A stretch of 64,000 nt of DNA from Aeromonas sp. FDAARGOS 1405. GTDB lineage: Bacteria; Pseudomonadota; Gammaproteobacteria; Enterobacterales; Aeromonadaceae. A model generated the notes under the pieces. That model had not been told where the DNA came from and did no database searches. It saw only the letters and a list, made by a program, of their open reading frames with translations. Shown here piece by piece: positions 1-7,666 of the stretch. The stretch lies in contig NZ_CP077311.1 of NCBI RefSeq assembly GCF_019048265.1, forward strand, positions 1,986,001 through 2,050,000. Reading direction: 5' to 3'. Every line of letters begins with the position of its first letter. Position 1 is the first letter of the stretch. Both the position numbers and the translations under genes were made by a program.

Positions 1-1
1 C

Positions 2-742
2 AAAGTGGTTGTGGTCGGTGATGTGGACCAGAAGCAGATCGAGGAGCAACTTGGCTTCCTGACCGAGTGGAAGGGGGCAACGCCAACCCTGGGGGATCTC
101 AAGCTCAAGGGTGAGCAGGCCAAGCCGGGCATCTATCTGGTCGACAAGCCGGGGGCGCCCCAGTCGGTGATCCGCATCGGTCGTCGCGCCATGCCGTTTG
201 ATACCACGGGGGATTACTTCACCGCTGGGCTGATGAACTTCAACCTGGGTGGTAACTTCAACAGCCGCATCAATCTCAACCTGCGGGAAGACAAGGGCTA
301 CACCTACGGCGCCAGCTCGGGCTTCTCCGCCAACCGCGAGGTGGGCACCTTCGCCACCGGTGCCAATGTGCGGGCCGATGCAACCGTGGATGCCATCCGC
401 CAGTTCCTCAAGGAGATGGACAACTACCGCAAGAGCGGCCCGACACCGGTGGAGCTGGCCTATATGCGCAGCGCGGTCTCCCAGCAGGATGCCCTCTCTT
501 ACGAGACCTTGGGCCAGAAGGCGGGCTTCCTGCTGCAGATGGTGATGTATGACCTGAAACCGGACTATGTGCAGGCCCAGAACAACCTGATCAAGACGGT
601 GTCTCCCGAGGCGCTGAAGGCCAGTGCCGCCCGTTGGCTCAATCCGGCCGATATGGTGATCGTGGTGGTGGGAGACAAGCAAAAGCTTGAAAAACCCCTG
701 AAGGAGCTTCATCTTCCCATCTATCCGCTGCAGTTGCCGTAA
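2..742 (+). CDS. M16 (insulinase/pitrilysin) family peptidase, C-terminal part, 5'-truncated by window edge
   Basis: The reading frame is open from the first bases, so the true start lies upstream. The visible 245 residues are a C-terminal M16 domain: a VVVVGDVD strand, then LNLREDKGYTYGASS, the R...KGYTYG signature of the inactive lobe that helps bind substrate in this zinc-protease family. The zinc motif HxxEH would be in the missing N-terminal half. M16 peptidases cleave small peptides or signal-peptide remnants in a closed chamber. A GC-rich hairpin follows. Family assignment is solid; the exact member and its location (periplasm or outer membrane) cannot be told. Confidence 0.85.
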   Translation, partial: KVVVVGDVDQKQIEEQLGFLTEWKGATPTLGDLKLKGEQAKPGIYLVDKPGAPQSVIRIGRRAMPFDTTGDYFTAGLMNFNLGGNFNSRINLNLREDKGYTYGASSGFSANREVGTFATGANVRADATVDAIRQFLKEMDNYRKSGPTPVELAYMRSAVSQQDALSYETLGQKAGFLLQMVMYDLKPDYVQAQNNLIKTVSPEALKASAARWLNPADMVIVVVGDKQKLEKPLKELHLPIYPLQLP

Positions 743-765
743 CTGACGCTTTATAAAAATCAAGA

Positions 766-785
766 GCCGCCCCGGATGGGGCGGC
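766..785 (+). terminator. Hairpin after the M16 peptidase gene
   Basis: An 8-bp perfect stem, GCCGCCCC/GGGGCGGC, with loop GGAT lies between the peptidase stop and gshA. There is no U-run after it, so it may be a weak terminator or an mRNA 3' stabiliser. It ends 18 bp before the gshA ATG, where it could also affect gshA translation. Confidence 0.5.
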
Positions 786-803
786 CTCACATGAGCCGTG
801 AAT

Positions 804-2402
804 ATGACTACAACAAGCTTGTCGCTCACCGAGTTGCTGAATGCGTTGGGATCACCGGAGCGCCTGACCGCGCTCAAGGGGATCCGGCGCGGGATCGAAC
901 GTGAATGCCTGCGCATCACGCCGGATGGCCGACTCGCCCAGAGTGACCATCCCCGGGAGCTGGGCTCGGCCCTGACCCATCCCAATATCACCACCGACTA
1001 CTCGGAGAGCCTGCTGGAGTTCATCACCCCGGCCACCGACTCCATCGATAGCCTGATGGAGCAGCTCGGCGATATCCATCACCATGTGATTCAGAATCTG
1101 GGTGACGAGCGGATTTGGCCGCTCTCCATGCCCTGCTTCGTCGGTGGGGAAGAGAGCATCCGGCTGGCCCAGTACGGCAGCTCCAATATCGGCAAAATGA
1201 AGACCCTCTACCGTCAGGGTTTGAAGAACCGCTACGGCAGCCTGATGCAGGTGATCGCTGGGGTGCACTTCAACTTCTCCATGCCCGACAGCTTCTGGAG
1301 CGAGTGGCAGGATCTGGAGTGCGTCGGTTGTTGCAGCCAGCGCTTTATCTCCGACAAGTACATGGGGCTTATTCGCAACGTCTACCGCTTCGGCTGGCTA
1401 GTGCCCTATCTGTTTGGCGCCTCCCCTGCCATCTGCGAATCCTTCCTCAAAGGGCGCAAGAGCAACCTGCCGTTCGAGAAGACCGGCAAGGGTACCCTCT
1501 ATCTGCCTTACGCCACCGCGCTGCGTCTCTCTGATCTTGGCTATACCAACAGCGCCCAGGCTGGGCTCAAGATCAGCCACGACAATCTGCCGGCCTATGT
1601 CAGCAGTCTGCGCCGCGCCATCAACACCCACAATCCCGACTTTGCCAAGATCGGGGTCAAGGTGGATGGGGAGTATCGTCAGCTTAACGACAACGTGTTG
1701 CAGCTGGAGAATGAGCTCTACGCCCCAATCCGCCCCAAGCGCACCCCGCGCAGCGGCGAGAAGCCCTCGGATGCGCTGGATCAGCGCGGCATCGAATACA
1801 TCGAGCTGCGCACCGTAGACGTCAACCCCTTCACCCCGCTCGGCATCGATGCGGATCAGATCCGCTTCTTCGACCTGTTCCTGGTCTGGTGCCTGCTGCG
1901 CCCCTCTCCGGTGCTGAGTGACGAGGAGATTGCCCGCAACCGCCGCAACCAGAACAAGGTGGTGCTGGAGGGACGTCGTCCCGGCCTCGAGCTGGAGGAC
2001 GAGCAGGGTCATGCCATCGGCCTCAAAGAGTACGGCCTCAAACTGTTCGACGAGCTGGCTCAGGTGGCCGACCTGCTGGATCGCTGCTGCGGCCGCAACC
2101 GCTATCGCGAGACGCTGGCGATGCATCGCGAGAAGCTGCTCAACCCCGAGCTCACCTACTCCGCCCGCATGCTCAAGGAGCTGCTGGAGAGTGGCAAGGA
2201 CAACGGCTGCTACGGCGACAAGCTGGCGACCCGCTATCGCGAGGAGCTGCTGGCAGGGGAGCTGCAGTACTGGGATGAGGCCTACTTTGCCGGTGAGGCG
2301 AAGGATTCCCTGGCCAAGCAACGGGAGCGCGAGCGCAGCGACAGCCTGTCGTTCGATGACTTCCTGGCCGACTACTTCGGTACCAGTACCACCACGGCCT
2401 GA
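804..2402 (+). CDS. gshA: Glutamate-cysteine ligase
   Basis: GshA catalyses the first, rate-limiting step of glutathione synthesis: ATP-dependent joining of L-glutamate and L-cysteine in the cytosol. The 532-residue product is close to the roughly 520 of enterobacterial GshA. It carries family blocks such as GIERECLRI near the N-terminus, HPNITTDYSESLLEFITP (glutamate/ATP site) and the central YIELRTVDVNPF. The frame is also open from a GTG two codons upstream (798), but the ATG giving MTTTSLSLTELLNALG fits better. The gene stands alone between two hairpins. Confidence in identity is high. Confidence 0.97.
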   Translation: MTTTSLSLTELLNALGSPERLTALKGIRRGIERECLRITPDGRLAQSDHPRELGSALTHPNITTDYSESLLEFITPATDSIDSLMEQLGDIHHHVIQNLGDERIWPLSMPCFVGGEESIRLAQYGSSNIGKMKTLYRQGLKNRYGSLMQVIAGVHFNFSMPDSFWSEWQDLECVGCCSQRFISDKYMGLIRNVYRFGWLVPYLFGASPAICESFLKGRKSNLPFEKTGKGTLYLPYATALRLSDLGYTNSAQAGLKISHDNLPAYVSSLRRAINTHNPDFAKIGVKVDGEYRQLNDNVLQLENELYAPIRPKRTPRSGEKPSDALDQRGIEYIELRTVDVNPFTPLGIDADQIRFFDLFLVWCLLRPSPVLSDEEIARNRRNQNKVVLEGRRPGLELEDEQGHAIGLKEYGLKLFDELAQVADLLDRCCGRNRYRETLAMHREKLLNPELTYSARMLKELLESGKDNGCYGDKLATRYREELLAGELQYWDEAYFAGEAKDSLAKQRERERSDSLSFDDFLADYFGTSTTTA

Positions 2403-2431
2403 GGCGGGTTCGTACCAACCAAAGTGCCAAC

Positions 2432-2461
2432 AAAAAGCCGCTCGAGTGAGCGGCTTTTTTA
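2432..2461. terminator. Rho-independent terminator of gshA
   Basis: AAAAAGCCGCTC and GAGCGGCTTTTTT form a stem around GAGT-type loop bases, followed by T-rich sequence. The A-tract on the other side makes it usable in both directions, and it may originally have served the convergent acyl-CoA synthetase gene before the IS element entered. Confidence 0.85.
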
Positions 2462-2509
2462 TTTCTCTTGTCCCGTCCTGAATATGGTTTACACCTTTCC
2501 TCCCAATAA

Positions 2510-2920
2510 ATGGAGAACCGGATGGGACAAGGTGTGAAACGGACACAGCGCGATTACTCGCTGACTTTTAAACTGGCGCTGGTCGAGCAGATTGAAAAAG
2601 GCGAGCTCACCTACAAACAGGCTCAGGTGCGTTATGGCATTCAGGGCCGCTCCACCGTTCTGGTATGGTTGCGTAAACATGGTCGGCAAGATTGGAGCCA
2701 GGGGGCTTCTGTTCGTGCCGGCAGGAGCATCACCATGCCAGACCCCGACAACCAGACGCCCGAGCAGCGTATCAAGGAACTCGAGCAACAGCTGGCGCTG
2801 ATGAGTCAGAAAGCCCAGTTCTTTGAGGCCGTCGTCGATGTACTGAAGAATGACTACGGCGTCTCTATCGTAAAAAAGCGACCCGGCAAGTCCTCTCGCA
2901 GCGGCAAGTCGAGAGGCTGA
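2510..2920 (+). CDS. IS3-family transposase OrfA (DNA-binding subunit)
   Basis: The 136-aa protein has an N-terminal helix-turn-helix (SLTFKLALVEQIEKGELTY onward, with YGIQGRSTVLVWLRKHG as the recognition segment) followed by a leucine-zipper-like stretch (TPEQRIKELEQQLALMSQKA) that mediates OrfA/OrfAB pairing in IS3 elements. The left inverted repeat lies 16-35 bp upstream. An A-AAA-AAG heptamer near the 3' end lets a fraction of ribosomes shift -1 into orfB, giving the active OrfAB transposase; OrfA alone usually regulates transposition. Confidence 0.9.
   Translation: MENRMGQGVKRTQRDYSLTFKLALVEQIEKGELTYKQAQVRYGIQGRSTVLVWLRKHGRQDWSQGASVRAGRSITMPDPDNQTPEQRIKELEQQLALMSQKAQFFEAVVDVLKNDYGVSIVKKRPGKSSRSGKSRG
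2872..2878 (+). other. Programmed -1 frameshift heptamer A-AAA-AAG
   Basis: In the orfA frame the codons read GTA AAA AAG, so the heptamer is exactly in the X-XXY-YYZ register. A -1 shift here enters the orfB frame directly (next codon GCG at 2878) and fuses the two products. This is the known control point of IS3-family transposase synthesis. Confidence 0.85.
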
Positions 2921-3741
2921 CCATTGTCAGGGCTTGCCTGTTTCTGGGGATAAGCCGGCAGGCTTACTACAAGCGCAATCGGGTCGCCGACGAGCGCCAT
3001 GCACAGGGCTTGCAGGTGGTGCGCTTCGTGCGTCAGGTTCGACTGCGACAACCTCGGGTGGGCACTCGCAAGCTGCATTATCTGCTGCAGGGTCAGGATG
3101 ATGGCGGGCTCAAGGTCGGGCGGGACAGGCTGTTTCGGATATTGGCCGAGCACCGCCTGCTGGTGCAGCTTAAGCGGGCGTATCACAAGACCACCCACAG
3201 TTTTCACCGTTTCTACCGTCATCCCAACTTGCTCAAAGCGGGACCAGAGCAGGTTACGCCGGTGGCCCCGGAGCAGGTCTGGGTCGCTGATATCACCTAT
3301 CTGCCAGCCAGGAGCGGGCCGCTGTACCTGAGCCTGGTGACGGATGCCTACTCACGCAAGATAGTGGGCCATCACGTGCACGAAGGGATGCACGCGGAGT
3401 CGGTGGCGATGGCGTTCAAGAAAGCGCTGAAGCAACGGTGTGGCAGCGGGGAGCTAATCCATCACTCAGACCGTGGCGTGCAGTATTGCTCGGGACTGTA
3501 TCAGTCATTACATGAACGGTACGGGGTGAAATGCTCGATGACGGATGGGTATGACTGTTATCAGAATGCGTTGGCGGAGCGGGTGAACGGGATTTTGAAA
3601 GGAGAGTTATTGTTGCAAAGCCCGCAGGATTTGGCGCAAGCGCGGGAGATGGTGCGTGAAGCAGTAGATATTTACAACGCGGAGCGGCCGCATCATGCGT
3701 TGAAATACAGAACCCCCGATGCGGTACATAGGGGGTTCTGA
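2878..3741 (+). CDS. IS3-family transposase OrfB (DDE catalytic subunit, produced by -1 frameshift)
   Basis: The frame is open from the slippery site; a TTG at 3010 is the first usable internal start but OrfAB fusion is the likely product. The N-terminal HTH_21-like part (YYKRNRVADER, VRLRQPRVGTRKLHYLL) leads into the rve integrase core with the catalytic acidic residues in VWVADITYLPA (D), HHSDRGVQY (D) and NALAERVNGILKGEL (E, with the expected 35-residue D-E spacing). The protein ends in YNAERPHHALKYRTPDAV, the usual IS3 C-terminus. No disabling change is seen, so the element could be active. Confidence 0.92.
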   Translation, partial: ATRQVLSQRQVERLTIVRACLFLGISRQAYYKRNRVADERHAQGLQVVRFVRQVRLRQPRVGTRKLHYLLQGQDDGGLKVGRDRLFRILAEHRLLVQLKRAYHKTTHSFHRFYRHPNLLKAGPEQVTPVAPEQVWVADITYLPARSGPLYLSLVTDAYSRKIVGHHVHEGMHAESVAMAFKKALKQRCGSGELIHHSDRGVQYCSGLYQSLHERYGVKCSMTDGYDCYQNALAERVNGILKGELLLQSPQDLAQAREMVREAVDIYNAERPHHALKYRTPDAVHRGF

Positions 3742-3807
3742 GTAGGGAAATGCTAGTTGAACATGTGTAAACCTATTTCAGGACTAGACATCTGAACCTG
3801 AGCGATA

Positions 3808-5598
3808 TCAGACGTGGTTATACATCGCCTCTATTTCGCTCTGGTATTTTGCCTCGATGATCTTGCGGCGCAGCTTCATGGTGGGGGTCAGCTCACCCAG
3901 CTCCATGGAGAAGGCGCTCGGCAGCAGGGTGAACTTCTTCACCTGCTCGAACTTAGCCAGCTCTTTTTGCAAGTCGGCGATGCGGGCTTCGAAGAACTCC
4001 ATCACCCGGGAGTGGCGCAGCAGCTCGGTCTTGCACTGGTATTGCAGGTTGATGGAGCGGGCGTACTCCTCCAGCGACTCGAAGCAGGGGACGATCAGCG
4101 CCGAGACGAAGTGGCGGGCATCGGCGACGATGGCGATCTGCTCGATAAAGCGATCCTTGCCGATGGTTCCTTCCACCAGCTGCGGTGCCACGTACTTGCC
4201 GTTGGAGGTCTTCATCAGCTCCTTGAGGCGCTCGGTGAAGTAGATATTGCCCTGGCTGTCGAGCTCACCGGCATCGCCAGTACGCAGGAAGCCATCCTCG
4301 GTCATCACTTCAGCGGTCGCGTCCGGCTTGTTGTAGTAGCCGCGCATCACGGTCGGGGAGCGCACCAGCAGTTCGTTGTTCTCACCCAGCTTCACCTCGA
4401 TGCCGTTCAGTGCCGTGCCGATGGAGCCGAGCTTGAACTGGCTGTCTTCGTAGCAGCAGACGGTAGCTGTGGTCTCGGTCATGCCGTAGCCGTACTTGAG
4501 GTTGAGCCCCATCGCCTGGAAGAAGAGGTTCACATCGTCGGCCAGGCGGGCGCCCGCCACCGGCAGGAAGCGGGTGCGGCCGCCAAAACGGGCGCGTAGC
4601 TTGCGAAACACCAGTCGCTCGGCGAGCCAGAGCTGGCCGTAGAGCAGCGGGGAAGCGGACTTGCCAGCCTGACGGGTGGCAACCATTTGCTTGCCGACCT
4701 TGGTCGCCCAGCCAAACAGGGCGCGGCGCAGAGCCGGAGCCTGGGCAACCCGGGCCTGGATCATGGCGTAGGCCTTCTCGTAGAGGCGCGGCACAGCGCA
4801 CATCACGGTCGGCTGCACTTCGCCAATCACATCCATCACCTTCTGCGGATCGCGGATATAGACGTTCTCGGCACCGCAGTAGAGCACGTAGTAGCTCCAG
4901 GCCCGCTCAAACACGTGGCTGAGCGGCAGCATGCAGAGCGACACATCCTGCTGATTGAGGTCGAGGCGGCTGTTGTGCATCTCGAAACAGGCGGCGATGT
5001 TGCTGAAGTCGAGCATGACCCCCTTGGGCTCGCCTGTGGTGCCGGAGGTGTAGATCAGGGTCAGCAGATCATCCATCCGGTACTGGGTTTCCCGTACTCG
5101 CAGTTCCTGCTCGCTGGGCTGATGGTTGCCGGAGACCAGAAATGTCTGGAAGTGGCTCGCCTGCTTGCAGCCGCGCAGATTGACGTTGCCATCGAGAGCG
5201 ACGATCTGACGAATTTCGCCGTTTTGCAGCAGGGTCAGCGCCTGATCGAACTGGGGTTGTTCGCCAACGAACAGTACCTTGATGCCGGCATCTTTGACGA
5301 TGTAGCGCAGCTGATCGAGTGTGCTGGTGGGGTAGATAGGGACGCTGACGCCGCGGGCGGCAAGGATGCCGAGATCGGCCTGGGTCCACTCCGGCATGTT
5401 GCGGGCATAGATGCCGACCATTTCGGTTGGCTGGTGGCCGGCACGGATCAGCGCCTGTGCGCAGTAGTCCATGGCCTGGCCCAGAGTACGCCAGCCGATG
5501 GCGCGCCACTGGCCATCTTGCTGAACCCGCAGGGCAGCCTTGTTGCCAAGCTGGGCAATACGTTCACGCATCAGTCGAACCAGATGAAGCTTCGGCAT
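3808..5598 (-). CDS. Long-chain acyl-CoA synthetase (AMP-forming, FAA1-type)
   Basis: The 596-residue ANL-superfamily enzyme would activate fatty acids to acyl-CoA via an acyl-adenylate. The P-loop-like signature YTSGTTGEPKGV is at about 183-194, the A5 motif GYGMTETTATVCC is central, and RTGDAGELDSQGNIYFTERLKELMKTSNGKYVAP gives the hinge aspartate and A8 segment. Length and the ERLKELMKTSNGKYVAP form match the COG1022/FAA1 branch rather than FadD proper. The ATG at 5596-5598 is the natural start. The IS right end lies 24 bp after the stop, so the original terminator may have been the shared hairpin now beyond the IS. Confidence 0.9.
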   Translation of the reverse strand: MPKLHLVRLMRERIAQLGNKAALRVQQDGQWRAIGWRTLGQAMDYCAQALIRAGHQPTEMVGIYARNMPEWTQADLGILAARGVSVPIYPTSTLDQLRYIVKDAGIKVLFVGEQPQFDQALTLLQNGEIRQIVALDGNVNLRGCKQASHFQTFLVSGNHQPSEQELRVRETQYRMDDLLTLIYTSGTTGEPKGVMLDFSNIAACFEMHNSRLDLNQQDVSLCMLPLSHVFERAWSYYVLYCGAENVYIRDPQKVMDVIGEVQPTVMCAVPRLYEKAYAMIQARVAQAPALRRALFGWATKVGKQMVATRQAGKSASPLLYGQLWLAERLVFRKLRARFGGRTRFLPVAGARLADDVNLFFQAMGLNLKYGYGMTETTATVCCYEDSQFKLGSIGTALNGIEVKLGENNELLVRSPTVMRGYYNKPDATAEVMTEDGFLRTGDAGELDSQGNIYFTERLKELMKTSNGKYVAPQLVEGTIGKDRFIEQIAIVADARHFVSALIVPCFESLEEYARSINLQYQCKTELLRHSRVMEFFEARIADLQKELAKFEQVKKFTLLPSAFSMELGELTPTMKLRRKIIEAKYQSEIEAMYNHV

Positions 5599-5783
5599 CA
5601 GTTAAACATCCTTTAATTACAGTTGTACGCCCGCGAGGGCACTAAAAATCGGGCTAGAGTTTAAACTCCAATATTACGGCTTACAAGTGTTCGCTGTTTG
5701 TCTTGGATCACAAAGAGCGCAAATAGCTCTCCCTTTGCGCAGACTGGCCGATACTGCTAGGAGGCAGAGAGAGGGTTAACGAT

Positions 5784-6329
5784 ATGAATCTGTGGGTGAA
5801 AGGGGCGTTGGCCGCGGTCGGGCTGATGGTGGTGGGGGGCGCTGCGTTTTGGTTCTTTGCCGGAACGTCATCACAGGGGCCCGCCAATCCCTGGTATCAG
5901 GGGGCCGAGGGGTATCAGCAGGCGCAGCAACAGGCGCTGGCACTGGGCTATCCGCTGCTCTATGTGCTGGAGACCCCCAAGTGCCGCCGCTGCAGCGATC
6001 TGGAGAAAAAATTCTGGCAGAGCAAGGAGATGGCTGGTCCGCTTGCCCGGCTGGTCAAGGTGCGGCTCAACCCGGGCAAGGGGGATGGCAGCGAGCAGAT
6101 CCTGCGCCGTTTTCCCAAGGTCGCCACACCGCCTGGCATCTATATCCAGCAGCCGGGTCAACCCCTTAAACCGATCAAGATAGTGGTGGATATACAGCAG
6201 ATCTGGATGCCCGGGAAAACCTGGCAGCGGGGCTTCTATATGCCGCTTTCTGCCGCCGGATTCGAGGCGGTGGTTCATACCACTCTCGCCTTGCAGGATC
6301 CGACGCTGGACAATGCCCCCCTCGATTGA
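5784..6329 (+). CDS. Membrane-anchored thioredoxin-like protein with CRRC motif
   Basis: Residues 5-26 (VKGALAAVGLMVVGGAAFWFFA) form one N-terminal membrane anchor or uncleaved signal, followed by a periplasmic domain. PLLYVLETPKCRRC (C67-x-x-C70) sits where thioredoxin-fold proteins place their redox Cys pair, and VATPPGIYI about 50 residues later resembles the cis-proline loop. The usual CGHC or CPYC is replaced by the basic CRRC, suggesting a specialised partner. A GGAGG-like site precedes the ATG. It is not obviously in an operon. A thiol role is inferred from fold cues only. Confidence 0.6.
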   Translation: MNLWVKGALAAVGLMVVGGAAFWFFAGTSSQGPANPWYQGAEGYQQAQQQALALGYPLLYVLETPKCRRCSDLEKKFWQSKEMAGPLARLVKVRLNPGKGDGSEQILRRFPKVATPPGIYIQQPGQPLKPIKIVVDIQQIWMPGKTWQRGFYMPLSAAGFEAVVHTTLALQDPTLDNAPLD

Positions 6330-6366
6330 AGAGGGCAAGGTGCCTGAGTGCGATGAACAGGCAGGA

Positions 6367-6816
6367 TCAGCCGAAATCGAACAGCCGTGACATCAGCACC
6401 GCATCTTCCCGATCATTACCGGTGCCGTAGTAGTCGGCGCGTCGGCAATACTCGGCAAAGCCGGCACTCTCGTAGAGGTTGATGGCGGTCTGGTTGCCAG
6501 CCCGCACCTCGAGGAACCAGGCCTGTGCACCGGCTTGCTTGCTGCGAGTCAGGTAGGCTTGCAACAGTGCCCTTCCCAACCCCTTGCCCTGACATTCGGG
6601 ATGGACACAGATGTTCATCAGCGAACTGTCTCCGGCTACCAGATCCGAAATATAGAAGCCGGCCGGGCGACCATCGACCAGCATCAAACCGTTGAGATAG
6701 CGAGGACCGAAGCAGGAGAGCAGGTTGGCCTCACTCCACGGCTCCTTGTGGGCAGCCTGCTCAATGGGGTAAACAAGGTCGAAATCGGCTTCGAGCAGGG
6801 GGCGAAACTCAGGCAT
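6367..6816 (-). CDS. rimI: Ribosomal protein S18 alanine N-acetyltransferase RimI
   Basis: RimI acetylates the N-terminal alanine of ribosomal protein S18. The GNAT fold is clear: IEQAAHKEPWSEANL in the N-terminal region, NICVHPECQGKGLGRALL as the acetyl-CoA Q/RxxGxG/A motif, and EVRAGNQTAINLYESAGF as motif B. The frame extends to a GTG at 6864, but the ATG at 6816 has a GGAG Shine-Dalgarno six bases away and aligns with E. coli RimI. It follows holD on the same strand, as in E. coli. Confidence 0.93.
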   Translation of the reverse strand: MPEFRPLLEADFDLVYPIEQAAHKEPWSEANLLSCFGPRYLNGLMLVDGRPAGFYISDLVAGDSSLMNICVHPECQGKGLGRALLQAYLTRSKQAGAQAWFLEVRAGNQTAINLYESAGFAEYCRRADYYGTGNDREDAVLMSRLFDFG

Positions 6817-6927
6817 GGTGACTCCGGGTAGCTGAATAGGGGATGTCTCGGGGTTGTCAGACACAACTTTTGTAAAATCAGGTAAATAGAGCTGCTTCAG
6901 TGAGGATGTTGAAGGCAGGATGCAGGA

Positions 6928-7353
6928 TCATGCCGTGGAACTTGCCATATGTCGGCGCAGTTGTTGCCACAAGGCTCGCTTTTGCGCGGCGCTGGGGTCT
7001 AGCGGACAGATCAGCGCATCGGGTCGTTCCGGGTTGGCCTCCGTCAGCCAGAGTAGCGGCGAGGCGCCCGCCGTTTGCAGATCGGCAGGCGGCAGCTCGC
7101 TGAGCAGTGAGACCTCCTCGGGTGTCATGCCGAGCAACTGGCAGATATCCGCCAGCAGCGTGGTGGCAGGCAGCTGAGGTGCCAGCAACCAGAGTTTGCC
7201 GCTGGGCAGCGGGGCGCTGGTGGCGGGGGCTGTCTGGCTGGTATGTTGCTCAAGCTCTCGAGCGGGGTCTGCGCCCAGCAATGCCGGACGACGCAGTTGC
7301 CAGCTTTGAATGCCCATGCGGGCCAACATGCTCTGACGAACGGGATCTTGCAT
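6928..7353 (-). CDS. holD: DNA polymerase III psi subunit HolD
   Basis: Psi links the clamp loader through chi to SSB. The product (about 141 aa from the chosen start) has RMGIQSWQLRRPALL near the N-terminus, matching the LGITQWSLRRP segment of E. coli HolD, and a C-terminal AQKRALWQQLRRHM matching ARAALWQQI. Start choice is uncertain: ATG at 7353 aligns best; ATG at 7380 and 7455 are in frame but add unconserved residues. It is followed by rimI and is divergent from ravA. Confidence 0.85.
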   Translation of the reverse strand: MQDPVRQSMLARMGIQSWQLRRPALLGADPARELEQHTSQTAPATSAPLPSGKLWLLAPQLPATTLLADICQLLGMTPEEVSLLSELPPADLQTAGASPLLWLTEANPERPDALICPLDPSAAQKRALWQQLRRHMASSTA

Positions 7354-7666
7354 TTGAGGCGACTCACTCTTGATCTGCATTGGGGAAAAATGTGTTGCGC
7401 AGGGTACACTCGAACCGCTTTTGCTGCACCCTTTGTAACGCATCATCTGGCGCATGCTGGCATGGTGCCATCAGGACACTGGCTATGCATGGGCGCAACA
7501 CGATGTCTATACGGTATCACGCCGACCTTGGTTTTTTTCCTGCCAGAGGCGGGTATTGTGCGGCAAGAGATACCAGAATAACCATCATAACCAGACAAAA
7601 CCCTATGGCGAATAGATGGATATCACGCCTTGGGGTCATCATTATCCCAGCTTCGGAACCGTCTCT

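Larger units (their letters stand above)
2475..3784 (+). mobile_element. IS3-family insertion sequence, apparently intact
   Basis: The element is about 1.31 kb with 20-bp imperfect terminal inverted repeats: GTCCTGAATATGGTTTACAC at 2475-2494 and its partner at 3765-3784 (reads GTCCTGAAATAGGTTTACAC on the other strand; three central mismatches). Between them lie orfA and orfB in overlapping frames with an A6G slippery site, the standard IS3 plan. No flanking direct repeat is visible, so exact ends are uncertain by a few bases. It sits between the convergent gshA and acyl-CoA synthetase genes and interrupts neither. Confidence 0.9.

Noticed and set aside
1398..2546. 382-aa minus-strand open frame
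   Set aside because: Antisense of gshA; residue composition is that of a shadow frame.
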